Positions 11,601-22,750 of a stretch of DNA of 64,000 nucleotides are shown piece by piece (within the stretch, counting starts at the first letter, position 1; every line of letters starts with the position of its first letter). The DNA is from Hyphochytrium catenoides (taxonomy: Eukaryota > Sar > Hyphochytriomycetes > Hyphochytriales > Hyphochytriaceae). Position numbers and translations under genes: made by a program. The stretch covers positions 8,836 through 72,835 of the forward strand of contig FLMG01000016.1 in the NCBI GenBank assembly GCA_900088475.1, given 5' to 3'. The notes below the pieces were generated by a model. It worked only from the letters and a program-made list of their open reading frames with translations. It had not been told where the DNA came from and ran no database searches.

Positions 11601-11939
11601 CTTCTCAATAACATGAAGGAGGAGTTTAGTGATGCCAGTATCACAGCTCGGTTCAACGTCACCACGCATACGGTGGGGTTCGCTCTCGGTGCTCGAAATA
11701 TGCACAAAGCACAGGGTCTTCATAATATCTGGTACGCGAGTGCTGACTTCTCCAGCCTCAACCTGCATGAGTTGGCAGTCATCAATGGCATGGCCACTGC
11801 GCAGGCCATTGGGGGCAGGTATCCGGACACTAAGAATGCGCTCGCCGTAGAGAGGTTCTTGAGATTTCAGTATTGGCTGATGTATGGGGTTAATCCCTTT
11901 GTGGCCAGATACACTGAGAGAAGCTCAAGGAGACTATAG
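8619..11939 (+). CDS. Polytopic membrane protein fused to FAD amine-oxidase-like domain
   Basis: A single uninterrupted 1106-codon frame, unusual here because most neighbours are intron-rich. The N-terminal half has about seven hydrophobic segments (near residues 45-60, 83-103, 140-165, 290-310, 320-345, 362-385 and 395-420) and a long polar, Ser/Arg-rich loop (about 170-285). The segment starting FIHHLIVLLLY resembles the His-containing part of TLC (TRAM/LAG1/CLN8) domains, but this is tentative. After another polar linker and a final membrane segment (about 547-566), residues 575-1100 form a Rossmann FAD domain: RVAVIGGGPSGLVAAWTLAK gives GxGxxG near 580-585, followed by the LFEKDNRLGGAAYT segment typical of amine-oxidase/desaturase-type flavoproteins, including the FAD domain attached to plant cyclopropane-fatty-acid synthases. 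A membrane-bound lipid oxidoreductase is a reasonable inference. The reaction is unknown. Confidence 0.8.
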   Translation: MGVADWAKPQETYSSYNFLGSSETRSYFHQHLKSEEFTTFSPQFFFWSMLWFIGFAILNAAWRSGKLGSVASKLSPIRRVQLMFQLLSLIASLLMLGVMVVVTTYGELSTVLYTGSLTHEYSEEKFVDEWSSPPRAVKKASMLMLFAGYAVVPVTTLYVMEILGVSLTISLSPAAATEASRRQATPQSPSSADTDRRMVAETPPPQTIADKPPAARVDSTADDSGSRKDANIGVVMKDSASRRKRSAEGGDSRLSPTDNGSPMSPVVARYPPDNSLAGSTREGEEETAMTRSLLVVFIHHLIVLLLYCMGLSPMFECMDMAYFRMAWILSLHIALEFPCFLAIIAYRVSDNKHLVRRGMEGCAIYTLILRISVNVLAFLSYLDIAWLRLKFTDWDLFWRWTFPWIFIILVLAQLYIVRIYWIIRTKAMMETETLDLSLQRQQLESGRGKEEITSLGDNKVVQLSSAEDGVNSVDGSRERAKSGFSQSSWSSPAAARFTKATSSMMLALEVPASGGRSNNRVMYDKAAAPAGTLMDYYLRLPFKRLTVLAIFFLFLICVLFIWIPFSCETCSIAKQRVAVIGGGPSGLVAAWTLAKTSPNFEITLFEKDNRLGGAAYTSNYVDEDTGVVTGIDLAFRAFIDYYNFEDLIDELGIDVDKEIESLSTGFSSQFNDQKANESVFVTSAEFSRPLAAGKSKYDFHMERVRLRELLEDASATYSEEVLMTKTLGDFLNEHNFSRVFIEVHMKSCLFLYVGTAAKYLSTPLSVILFLEKNVHICTSMDMDGRALTKNFRNGTQVYVERLAARLREDGVTIRTQTEVQKLSPSSRSGLPLRTTKTNVLLNGGQEEEFDHVIIALRVPHLIPLLAASPDSFHALNIPRRLYNTANMEITDVAAVVTAAKNGRHSPIDIISANSLSGTRPSTLIVDDKDSNQTRQCYMFEQCNHFPADIKDDLSTTEPVSIGFQFFDVTKCYDKESMNSVGPFILYAATPLIEKLLNNMKEEFSDASITARFNVTTHTVGFALGARNMHKAQGLHNIWYASADFSSLNLHELAVINGMATAQAIGGRYPDTKNALAVERFLRFQYWLMYGVNPFVARYTERSSRRL

Positions 11940-13138
11940 GGGAAGAAAAAGGGGTGTCAAGCAGGATTAATAGCCCATCGGACAGGAGTAGATATAAGAA
12001 GGCCTAATAGAAGTCAGCACGAAGTGAGAACGAGAACAAATAGAGTCTGTGCAGTCGATCGACAAAGAAGAAGGCGAACGAGGGCTTTTCAATGGTAGGT
12101 CCTTAGTACGTCGAAGTGACAGCTCAACTTCTTGATCAATGGCTTGGCCAGTGACAAATGACCATCCTTTTCTCCGAGGGAGGCCTACCTATCTAATGGC
12201 GGTCTTCGATGGTATAAATAGCAGCGAAACAGAATCACCACCACACACATCGGAGAAAGAGTCAGCAACAGGGCGTTAGACCCACAGGTCGGTACCTCTT
12301 GGTCAGCGCGTTAGGATGACTTAGACCGCCGCCGTAGGTTCTCAGCTAAAGTCAGTCATCTACCTGTTGCTGTATAAGATGAAGATTGCTTTGAATGGCA
12401 CACAGTTTCTTATCTTCTTCTCTGGGAGCTTTCTGACTGCTTTGGGCACCTCAATGGGTGATGGCAAACCAGCGCGTTTGAATCTACTAAGCACGATCCA
12501 AAGCATTATCCATTGTGTCCAATCTTGACCTCAAACATTGATAACGGGTGAAGGTCTACAACGACTTCCATTGTGTCCAATCTTGACCTCAAACATTGAT
12601 AACGGGTGAAGGTCTACAACGACTTCATACACAGTTGGCACTCTTGTTACGATTATTCAGCGGCCTACCCTCCAACAAGAAGATGGTGATGTATCTTCAT
12701 AGACTGTGCTATCCCAGGACCCTCGGGAGAGACCGGATTGGCTTCAATGTCCCCATCTTCTCATTCTTCCAAGGCTCAGTACCTAGAACGCAAGGCGCTT
12801 GGGCCATTTAGCCAATTATCACGTACGAGTTGTGCAGAAGAGTCATAGAGGGAGGACAGATCTCTGGTCAAGGATCATGGCCTCAAGCACCACCTTTGAC
12901 TCAACGGTGCAGACTGATATTTTGCCACTAGTCAGCAACTTCATTGGAGGGCAGCGTTTGCCATGCAGCAGTCGTGAGAATAAGTATGTATGATGCTATC
13001 AATCTTCTGCTATTTTATAGGACAAGTCTGTCGTCCTCAATAGGCCCACAGGGTGCTCACTGTGGCCGATCTATCCATTGAAGTCGTCTAGGTGTTCACC
13101 TCTCCGGCTATCTGGCTTGTCTGTCATCAATCGTGACC
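11940..13138. other. Intergenic region between convergent genes
   Basis: About 1.2 kb between two convergent stops. It contains a 58-bp tandem duplication (12509-12626). No protein-coding exon is convincing; the short + frames at 12596-12993 have no recognisable motif. Confidence 0.45.
12509..12626. repeat. Tandem duplication of a 58-bp unit
   Basis: Two near-perfect head-to-tail copies of a 58-bp unit that begins CCATTGTGTCCAATCTTGAC (first near 12510, then 12568). The copies are identical over the unit and diverge immediately on both sides, suggesting a recent local duplication by slippage or unequal exchange. Confidence 0.92.
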
Positions 13139-16100
13139 TCACTTCCTCTGCTCCTTCTGGCTCTTAAGTTCCAGCTTACCCACTGCCAAGGTGTGGACTT
13201 CGTCAGGTCCGTCAGCCAAGCGGAGTACACGGGCCCAAGTCCACAAATGGGCTAGAGGGAAGTCGTTGGAGACTCCAGCGCCTGGAGAGGCGATAGAGCG
13301 ACACAAAGCATCTATAAGTTAGTTCGTATCAGACAGAACGCGAGCTGTCCATGCGGTAGAGCAAGCTGCTCTCCTCCGTTCCTAACCCAAAACCTAGCCT
13401 CACTCCGTTTATCCGTCTTAGTAAGCTTTGATCTGCTTTGATACTGCCTTTCCCAACCATCAGAAACTAACAGAGGAACCCTAAATGCTCTTTCCCAAGT
13501 CTCTGCTTATCGTTTTTCTCCGCCCACTCAAAACGTCGTTGCCTTCTGGTCGGCTTCCCTTTTCATTGCCTCACCTCCGTGCACTTGTATAGCACGATCA
13601 AGAACCTTTTGAGCCATCTGGGGCGCCACTACCTTGATCATTGCTATCTCCTTTCTCGCCGCTGCAGCCGGAAAAGTTTGTTAATTTAGAGCGTCGTGAG
13701 AAAGAGAAATGGAGAGGATCCTAGGAGGCGTGGAGATCATAGGTAAGAGAGAGAGAGCGGTGGCGGCAACCAAATTCAGGAAGCTGGATAGATACCTTTG
13801 TTTCCGACTGTATCCATCTTGCGTGCTGCATCGAGGACAAGGAAGCGCGCCTAGCATCATACACGATTGGACGATCGCAATATTAACAATAGCACGGGAT
13901 AGTGGAGTGTATCCCGCCTAACCGACTCTCTGCCACCTTGCTCAAGCAACTCTCTGTGTCTCTCTTCTTGGCCCGTACCTGATCAATCTCCATACGGCAT
14001 TGTGCGATAGCAGTAAGCACACCGTCCATCTCAGAAAACTTCTTCCCGAAGGCCTGTAGCGAGCAAATACACCCAAGATGCACACTCAAGTCAGGCACTT
14101 CGCTCAGAATGGTTTTCAGCACTGAACTAAAAGCCTCCTCTTCTCTTGCGCGGTGCCGGCTAGTACCAAACGGCCACGCTGGCCACTACAGTATCCGTTA
14201 CTCCTAATGTCGCTTAGAACAATCGCTCTTACCTTTCGCTTAGAGGCTCTATCGGCCATGAGTTCGACAGCGCGCTCTGCTGCACCTATGAGACGCATGC
14301 AGTGGTGGATCCTGCCCGGGCCCAGTCGGCCCTTACAAAATGGATTCAGTCAGTTCCCTATCGAACAGCCCAAACTGATGGATCCAACTCAAGGGATCCA
14401 GCTCAGCTCAATCAAACTTATTGCTGTCCGTCGGAGCTTTCGTATATTTAGATTTTCCCGTCCTTTGATACATTCTTGCATCCACTAAGCGATGAACAGC
14501 ACATCATTTTATAGCTGTCACTCTTTATATGAACCCATGTCCTCCCTGTCATTTCCCGCCTTCAGCCTTCATGCGCCCTACCTGTGCAATTTCAAAGCCT
14601 CTGCCCTCTCCCAACAGGATATTCGTCGCAGGAACACGGACATTCTGAAACGTCATCTCTGCATGGCCCTCAGGGGCATCATCAAAGCCAAAGACTGGAA
14701 GAGGGCGTAGAACCTCCACACCTTCCAATGGTGAAATCAGGGTGAAAGCGCGAGAATAAAGGAGGTCAGAAGAGGAGAGACGGACACAGCACCAGGAGTC
14801 AAAAGAAGCCTTATAAAGTTATAACGTTTGGTTCTTGGGAACAAATGCACGTGATCAGAACAACTGCAATGAATATATGGTGTCCATCGCTAAAGAGCTC
14901 AACTTCATAGACACTATAAGTTGATCCAGCGACAAGAGCGTAAGAGCGACAGCTTGTGGCAACTAGTGAGCAACGCCTAGAGTAAAGAGAAGTCCGTAGC
15001 GTTTGCGAGGGAGTAACAGAGGGTAGGGAGGCAAACCTGGGGCGTCCATGGGAACCAAAACCATGGAATGTCGCCTATGCTTTTCAGCATCTGCTAATTC
15101 TGGGGTTCAAAAGGTATGGAGAAAGTGAACAAGGAGAGAGCAGGTATTAGATAGTTAAATTCCTCGAAGGTCAGTGGGCATTCCAACTGGCGCTCATCGG
15201 AGGTACCTTCATTCTGTCCCAAAAAGATGCAAAGCTTGCAATGCGGGTCTGGAGCCCCGGATATCCACCACTTTTTACCGTTTAGTACAAGCCAGTCTTC
15301 CCCTTCTCCTCCCGTTTTCTCACGTCTTATTGAGGAAGAGATATTGGTGGCATCGCTCGACGCCACATCAGGCTCGGTCATTGCAAAGCATGACCGAATT
15401 TCCCCCTAAAAGGCAAGAGTATGATACGTTGCTAGACTATTAAGTAATCGACCACTGAAAGCTAGTACCAACGAGAATACTCGCGATGACAGGGTTTCTC
15501 CAGAAGGCGCCTCACAAGAGACAAAGAATGTACCACTATGTAACACAAGTCGCAAGCAAAACCACCAACTGCTCGATATCAAAGGAGAAAGTGCACTGTG
15601 AGCAGTGATAGTGGCTGACGCCAATTCACTCACCTCTAATAATGGCAATAGCCACCGGTTTTTCTGTTCCTCAGTCCCGTAACGGGCAAGGATTTCCATA
15701 TTCCCTGTCACCAGTGGTTAGGAGTGAGGGAGAAACTTGCCTACAATCAACAAGCTCCTGTTTCTGATCTCGCTGTTTGCACTTCTAGCAGTACCTGTAT
15801 CCGGAGCGCTGCAGTTGAAGATCTCAGGGGCAACTATGGACCTGCCCATCTCTTCACACATCGGGGCGTACTCGGCATTTGTCAGCCCAGCACCATATTT
15901 CCCTAAAGCGTGGGCAAATAACGAGGGCATTACACACTATGGTCAATGACGGTCACCACTGGCTACCAAGGGTTGATGGGATACTCCACGGATAGGCGAA
16001 GAATGGACAGTGCTGTAAGTCGTGTATCAAACGATGCCATCAGCAGGACCTTAAATGGGCTTGTGCAGTCAGTTTGGTCCAACATAACAAAAGAGATTAC

Positions 16101-19100
16101 TTCCGAGAAGAGAGAATAAAAGAGGAATAAGCACACCCTACCGCTGTCATTTTCCACGGGAAGGAAGAGGTTCCATAGTCCAGCGGCTTTGGCCTTCCCT
16201 TTCAGCTGTTCTACTAGTGGTGCCCGGGCCTTCCACTGTCATGCATATGGAAATAAGTATATAAAGAACAAGTATATGTATAAACTAGGTCTCTAAAAAC
16301 ATAAGGTAGCCGAGAACAATGGAAATGGAGTGAAAAGGTTGTGGCCGTTCAGAGGTAGCAAGGAAGTGAAATGCTGGTCTAACAGCATCTGCGTGGCAGC
16401 GGTCACCCTGTTAGAACAGCCAGGGTATTCCGTGAATGAGTGAACCACGTAAAAGCACAACGGTAGAATGTCACCTTATGTGAAGAGTGATAGTTGTGGT
16501 GCAGGATCTGCTGTTCAACGGGGAGAATCTCATCTCTGACAAATTCCTTCACTTCCTTCAGTAGCTTGGTTGCCTTCTCTGATAGTCCATAAGGGGGCTG
16601 TGAATTTAGTGGTTAACGCCAACAGAGAGAGTCAAGTAATAAGGGACGAGACTATCAAAGATCAGTGTTTAGCGAGAGGGACGTAGGTTTATGAGAACAA
16701 GGGGGGAAGTTTTGTGAAGACTGAGCGACCACGTCTCGATTAAACTTACTGAGATGCTGTCTCTGCCGACTGCCCGGGGCAGTTCTGCCTTGGCAGTTGC
16801 ATGGAATCCTCCACTGAAGGCAGCGCCGGTTGCCGACATTTCAGCATGATGCTGCTGTATCAGTTCATTTCCTAAAGGAAGTCCAATCCGTGCAGTTAGT
16901 AGACAGCAGGATTCGATATGGGGCACCAATGGTCCATAATACATAATCAACCACGGAGTCAGGGGATGCAAGGAGGATCACCTTTCTTCGCCATTGCTGA
17001 GGCTAGTCGACCCACAGCCACTGCCTTATGGGAGCTGGCATTGCCCTGCTGGGCTCTACAATAAACACCCTAGGCCCGGTTATTGTTAGCATCTAGTACC
17101 GCCAACATAGGTCCCACAAATGAAGAGCAGACATAGCTAGGAGCATGAGTAGTGTATATGAGCAAGCACACCCTAAGCGATAGGACGGGTGCAAACAAAT
17201 TGAGCTATCAGACACTGCGGGAAAGGACGTGCAAAAATAGAGTTGCCTTTGACACAAAGAGCAATAGGGGTGCGCTTTTCACCTGCAAGATTGCTGCCAC
17301 CCTAAAGAACGCGAAGGCAACGTAGAAGTTCCAGTTCTCAATACCACCAGTAGGAAGCCCCGCCCGACGACAGTACTCATCCAGATGCTCCTGTAAAGTG
17401 GGGATGGCCAACGCGGAGTGATCAATTCCCTAATGAGAGCAAGATGAATGTTAGCTCAAACTTTATAGCAGAAAATTGGAGCGAAGAGGTGAGAAGTGAA
17501 CTATTGCAACATCTTAGATAGACATATCTCAGTTGCTCTAGCTTACCTCTAATCCTCCAAGAGGTGGAGGGGTTCCCTGCTTGAGATAGTACAGCAAGGA
17601 GTTAAAGGCCAGGTCACTCATAGGGTGACCCAGGGTTGATAGCTCTATAATGATAGGGAGACCACCAGGTGAGCAGCTGAAAACCGTAAAGAGAAAAAAG
17701 AGGAGGAGATGGCGCTCACCCCAGTCTAGAATTCCTTCCACCTCCAAAGTCTTTTTGTTAAAGATCATATTGTCCAGGCGTAGATCTCCATGCACTAAAG
17801 TTGTTTGGTCGGTAATCGTCCCGACGTACATCTCAAGGTACTCAATCAGCTTTTCCATGGCTCGAGGATCGTGGTCCGGAGTCAGACTTGCCTATGCGAA
17901 TAATTAGAGGGATAACTCTTTCCCCTCTACAGCTGCCGGAATGTATCTCGTTGTACCACACATCTTGTCCGATGCCACATCAGTCCCCACCTTTCCTTCT
18001 CCCTTTTATTGATCCTGGCGTCGCCACACATTCCCTTGCACCTCCATCCCGGACTCACCTTGTACTGAGTGGTCCAAGTCTTCATTTGACGTTCAAAGTA
18101 CCTTCCCTCTTTTCCATAGTCGGCTAGACCTACGAGACGGTTAGATAATGCGGTTTTTCCCCACGGTGAACCCCGTAATCTTTAGTCTGGCGTTGACGCT
18201 GGGACAAAAGTCAAATATTACGTCACAGATCACACCGGGTAGCACTAACATAGCATAAGCCCTCACTTAAAAGAAGCCCGGCCTATCGTCTCCCGTACGG
18301 TTGGACAAAAGCAGCTAACAGGCTTGCCCTGTCCATAACTTCTGACTGTGCTTACCGATCGCCTTGTAGTCCACCTTGTGTAGATCAGCGATCTTTTGTA
18401 CCATGGAGATATAGACTCTCTTCCTGGCGCTCCCGTTACTTCCGAGCTCATCTAAAGTCGGCTGCTTGAATAAAAACCCTGGGGTGTAGTCGTAGATGTA
18501 GAAGGGAGTCCCGATTACGGAGCGATCCTCACAGTACAGACGGACGTTAGGTACTGGGATGTTGGTCCTAGAGCCCAAAGCCTTCATGATCTGAACATCG
18601 CGATGAAGGCAGGAGCTCAGATTTGATCGAGGAAGAGCGGTTAACACTGATGTTTAAGGGTTTCATTGCCCAGCCAGCCAGCCTTTCTTAAGGGGCCAAT
18701 CGGACAGAGAGTATTTGTGCGTACCCGATACTCTCGGTCGACAGCGTGTGCCCCTTTCAGAAGCTTGCCGTGCGGCTGACGTCTGAGCACGAGCGGAGGA
18801 AATGAGTCGGACCTTATGGCGTACGTCTATGACAAGAGAGTAAGCCGATTTGCCTTTTGAAGCTCCACACCGTTTGCACCTACCGGATTACTCTGTCCAT
18901 GACTAAACCGGCGGACATAGATTTGATCAAAGTCATTGTGGCGCATCTCAGGAATCTTTGGCTTCAAATAATCAAGCAGCTTCTGAAAGTCTACATCCTT
19001 ATTCCTGTGTGCAAACGTATGTTGATAAAAAGTAAGCCTTACCCTTAACCCAGCATATTGGGATAGCCTACCTAACGGCTTCTTGCTCCTGGCGATTTCT

Positions 19101-19106
19101 GGCCAT
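13139..19106 (-). CDS. ACAD10/11-like protein: APH kinase domain plus acyl-CoA dehydrogenase
   Basis: I traced 22 exons, all with GT..AG introns and consistent phase, from ATG at 19106 to TGA at 13139-13141: 19106-19072, 19004-18884, 18826-18725, 18590-18356, 18129-18059, 17891-17720, 17644-17547, 17429-17283, 17069-16982, 16871-16750, 16597-16475, 16235-16142, 15902-15795, 15704-15634, 15405-15207, 15090-15037, 14721-14582, 14331-14233, 14053-13979, 13850-13796, 13661-13575 and 13281-13139. This gives 812 aa. The N-terminal third is an aminoglycoside-phosphotransferase-like kinase: [25 protein letters not shown] (catalytic loop) and GILDWG (metal-binding Asp). The rest is acyl-CoA dehydrogenase: [59 protein letters not shown] and [19 protein letters not shown]. 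Animal ACAD10/11 have the same order and use the kinase and dehydrogenase activities to break down 4-hydroxy fatty acids through 4-phosphoacyl-CoA. No C-terminal SKL is present (it ends KEQRK), so the compartment is open. Confidence 0.93.
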
Positions 19107-21385
19107 GCCGAACCTGTCGTAGGATCTTAAGGGGAAGCTGATAGAGTGCTTTCCCCTTGAGGCCGTGCCTCTACGTGGCAGGCTTCTGATAAAGAGTTGC
19201 CGCATCCCTGCTATTTCAAGGGACTAGGGACTAAGTAGTCCCAGCCGAACCTTTCACCCCCAACTCCTGGCGAGGTCACCTCTCTACGATGGTCCTTCTT
19301 CTAGGACCAATTGGCGCACAGCAGCTAATGATGGTGAAAGACCAGACGCCGAGTGTTGAGAAATGCTTAGGGCTGGAGTCGAAGCTTTCACGGAGCATGA
19401 AGATCTGACTGACAGTCTTGAAGCGACAGCAACAACAGCTGCAGCGCTGGCATCGCTTCTGGGCTTCAACGTGAAGGGAAAATCATTCTGAGGAATCACT
19501 ATGTCAAGAATCGTCCCTTTGATCCTTCAGTGATAACTCGAGTCTCGGACTTCAAAAATTACAAGTAGAAGTACTTATGATACTTGATGGTGGTGTACCT
19601 TACTGTACCGAAATAACTGTGAAAGTACTTAAGTAGAGCTACCGTACATCCAATCACACAAGTACTTGTAATTGCACAACTATGCAGGTCAGGCTGTTGA
19701 CGGTGAGCAGTGAAACAGTAGTACAGCTGTGCCTTATTTAGTTCTTTATTAGAAGAAGTAGGGGAAACTAACAGATTGGAGTGACTAATAACAAACTATC
19801 ACCGCGTTTTACAGGACTAATTTAACAGTTATACTCTTCATTCCACAGTCTACATCACCGAGGATGAGAGTAGAGTCCAAAAAACAAAAGCTGTAGAATA
19901 GTTCTACAGCTCCAGAACTACTGTACAGAAGATCATCTGCGAGGAGCTTTTGAATCAAGAATAGCTCTCCTCCTCCCACTGCTACTAGTTCTACAGTTCG
20001 CCACATTTGTGCCACCCAGATCCTCCTGAGACCCTCTACTCTTGATGTGAGTCCCGTGAGAAAGTCACATTCGACCCATCGAGTGGTGTTCATTCCAAGA
20101 GTCACTCATAGATTACAAGATCACAAGTACTTTACTCACACTCCAAACTGGAAAGGAAACTACAATCTTAGGGCCCAACCTGCAGATGTCCTATTGTCTA
20201 CCCGCGTGATCACGACGCTGGTGTTCGAAGGCCAGAGGTAGCGAATGATGGATAGAACTACTTGACTTTCCACCAAAGAGCTGTCTTTAGTTAGGTGGGG
20301 TGATGCTGGTCCGTACACTTTTTTAGTGACACATAATATAACAGGTACCTTGGAACGTCCTAGACCACAGGTGCAATGCGACTATGGGGGTTAAAATAAA
20401 TAATCTATTCAGCGGGCTGAAATGGAAGTGCTCCATAAAATATTGGTAGAATAGGACAGTGGTGAGTGATGTCCCTTGGAAAAAGCGCAGGCATGGACTC
20501 ATAAGATGGTAGAAGAACTTATCGACGCACGCAAGAAGAAGTGCACCTAGAATCTATCGAGAGGGAGAGAAGTACCCTGTAAGTTAGCGAACTGCAAAGC
20601 ATGTGCAACAGTATTTCTATTGTTACCGTAGCAAGAGTGAGAACGCAGAAATTGGTTTTCTTTCACCTTTCGCCCCAGGAGGACATAATAAGTCTCGCTC
20701 AGACATAGGAGATCACTCTTGTCCGAACTATGCAACGTAGAGAGCGTCGCGGCTGAGAGTCCTTATCCCTGAGCTACATTAGCAGGCAGCACCCACGTTT
20801 CCTCCCAAAGTAAACGGAGACTAGAACTACTGGTCAGTACTCCCGATCCTGAAAACAATCTTATGCCTCTCTGACACCAGCAAAGTTTCTTGTCTTTTTT
20901 GTATCGTCGTCCTTCCACCCCGGTGGCAGAGCGGAGCAAAGCTTGCTGAGTTGGAAGAAAAAAATAGATCTCGTTCTACTCCGACGCAATAGGGAGAGAG
21001 CGTTCTCTGCCTGTTATTAACTACTGATACTATGTTGCCTCCCTATCTCAACTAACGCGCAAAAGAAGAGTGGGCGTTGAAAATTCCGTTGCCACCAGTG
21101 CGAGTGAGGTAAACCTCGAAACATCATCGACCAAGGATGGACCACATCTGCAACAAAAGCGGCTGCCCCACTGTATAACTTCTAAAATAACACTACGCGA
21201 AGCTGTTGTGGCTCGTGCAGCCCATGCTATGAAATGGGGCCTCTCCAGGGTAGCGCGCAAGTTTGACCAGAGTCACCGTGGTCGACGCCTTCGAAAGATG
21301 CAGCCAGACTTCAATTTACAGGCCGCAGTCTCTCTTGAAGGCATTCAACGTGCTCTTTGAGGTCCTGCAACCTTGATTAATAAGT
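19107..21385. other. Non-genic region between divergent genes, with palindromic repeats
   Basis: About 2.3 kb between the starts of the ACAD-like gene (-) and the first seven-pass membrane gene (+). It holds four AAGTACTT palindromes between 19569 and 20132 and no recognisable exon. Open frames at 19809-20105 (-) and 21070-21360 (+) have no motif, and I do not call them genes. Confidence 0.45.
19569..20132. repeat. Cluster of AAGTACTT palindromes, possible mobile-element remnant
   Basis: AAGTACTT occurs at 19569-19576, 19623-19630, 19660-19667 and 20125-20132. The third copy sits in the 12-bp perfect palindrome ACAAGTACTTGT. Three copies lie within 100 bp and the fourth about 450 bp away, which could be the edges of a miniature inverted-repeat element. 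No clear terminal repeats or target-site duplication were established by eye. Confidence 0.4.
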
Positions 21386-22750
21386 ATGTCCTTGGAGGAA
21401 CAAAAGGGATGCGCTTATCCCTATGTGGGAGTGGAGTGCGATGATCTCTTCAAAGATGCACCGGGAATGCATGACAAGTACCTCACATGGCGCATAGTAA
21501 CTGGGAGTCTCGGTCTTTTAACAGCCGCAATCAGCGCCGTTAGGCTCTGTCAAGTCATTCATCTCGGTGGTCCACTGCAAAAGCAGATTTTCACTCTTCT
21601 ACTATTGAGTTCTCTGACGTTGGTGGTACGCGCCGTCGATCCAGAAGGGTATGGCGGACTCTTGCCTCTATCTGTTTGCAACTCTCTTGAAATGGTGGGC
21701 TTTGGTTTCTTATACACTATCGCGATAGTGATACCACGCGTATGGCTGTCTCTGGCTGAGACCCGAAGCACCTCCTCCGGCACCTTAAAGACCACGGTCT
21801 GGATGCGAAAGCTCGCTTTCGGTCTGCTTTTCTTCTTATGGCTTAACTTCGTTGCACTGGCGGTGTTCGCATCACTCAGTCCCTTCGATCCGAAGCTACA
21901 AGGTATTCTATACGCTCTGCTGGGAGGGCTTACTATAGTAATGGCAATCTATACGGTCTGCGCGGGCTGTATTCTTGGTCGAAGCATTATGTCAGCTCTG
22001 CAGGAAGAGCGGTTGGGCACACCGCCAGGAGGTGATGGACTCCGTATATCTTTAAAGGAAGCGGACCACATTCGGAGTCATCGTCTGGGTTCGTCCGGCG
22101 CTTATACCTCGGCGTACATTCCGTCACCTGCCGGATCATCCAACGAAAGCTTCTGTCAAGCACTTACTCGGGTCTGCCAGGAGGCTCCCCGCATAGCCAA
22201 AATGGTGAGCATGATGGTTATGATCGCACTGGCCATGGCAGGACTGCAATTAGTGCAATCCTTACAACTCCTAAGCAGTAGTAACACGTACGGAGAGACT
22301 CAGTGGGCGCAGTACCAATACTGCATGCAAGAAACTCCGAAAGATCCTAAGATTTGTGAAGAGGCAAACTCCCACATGATCTATCCCATTAGCATCCCAA
22401 TACAGGCAGCACTGATTCTCTTCTCCGCGTGGATATTTTGGAAGATTCCGGGTGCCAAGACCGAAAATGGTTCTGATGAAGGGAGTGGTGCAATGAGTAT
22501 GGGAAAACGTGGAAGCTATGGGCCACCAAGAAGTGGAGATGCTGAAGGCTTCTCTCTGGACGCCGAATATCTAGGCAGCCCGTCCTTTTACCCGACCGAA
22601 GTTCTAGTTACGGAAGTAGAGGATGTTGGCCAGTATCAGCTTTACATCGCTAGGGAGACGCTACATGTCCACCCGGAGGACGAGACCACTCCGCCAAAGG
22701 ACGAGGAGGGCATCCGCTTTTACCTGAATAGTCAAGCTTCATCACAGTAA
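21386..22750 (+). CDS. Multi-pass membrane protein, paralogue 1
   Basis: Intronless 454-aa frame. I do not recognise a named family. About seven hydrophobic segments are visible, five in the first 195 residues (near 36-58, 67-83, 95-117, 140-160, 168-192) and two more near 265-285 and 330-345, separated by a polar loop of about 70 residues. The N-terminal region carries two Cys and a DAPGMHDKYLTWRIVTGS segment. A lumenal-type loop between the last two segments has two Cys (YQYCMQ and PKICEE). The Ser/Gly-rich tail includes YPTEVLVTEVED. A paralogue on the opposite strand at 26768-28033 shares all these features. Topology is compatible with a receptor-like or transporter-like membrane protein, but nothing identifies a ligand. 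Confidence 0.8.
   Translation: MSLEEQKGCAYPYVGVECDDLFKDAPGMHDKYLTWRIVTGSLGLLTAAISAVRLCQVIHLGGPLQKQIFTLLLLSSLTLVVRAVDPEGYGGLLPLSVCNSLEMVGFGFLYTIAIVIPRVWLSLAETRSTSSGTLKTTVWMRKLAFGLLFFLWLNFVALAVFASLSPFDPKLQGILYALLGGLTIVMAIYTVCAGCILGRSIMSALQEERLGTPPGGDGLRISLKEADHIRSHRLGSSGAYTSAYIPSPAGSSNESFCQALTRVCQEAPRIAKMVSMMVMIALAMAGLQLVQSLQLLSSSNTYGETQWAQYQYCMQETPKDPKICEEANSHMIYPISIPIQAALILFSAWIFWKIPGAKTENGSDEGSGAMSMGKRGSYGPPRSGDAEGFSLDAEYLGSPSFYPTEVLVTEVEDVGQYQLYIARETLHVHPEDETTPPKDEEGIRFYLNSQASSQ

Noticed and set aside
11112-11768. 218-aa open frame on the - strand
   Set aside because: Lies wholly antisense within the membrane-flavoprotein gene and has no recognisable motif.
19809-20105. 98-aa frame on the - strand as a transposase fragment
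   Set aside because: No transposase motif is visible; only its position between palindromes suggested it.
20920-20960. tRNA-like string (GTGGCAGAGCGG)
   Set aside because: No matching T-arm, anticodon arm or acceptor stem could be formed nearby.
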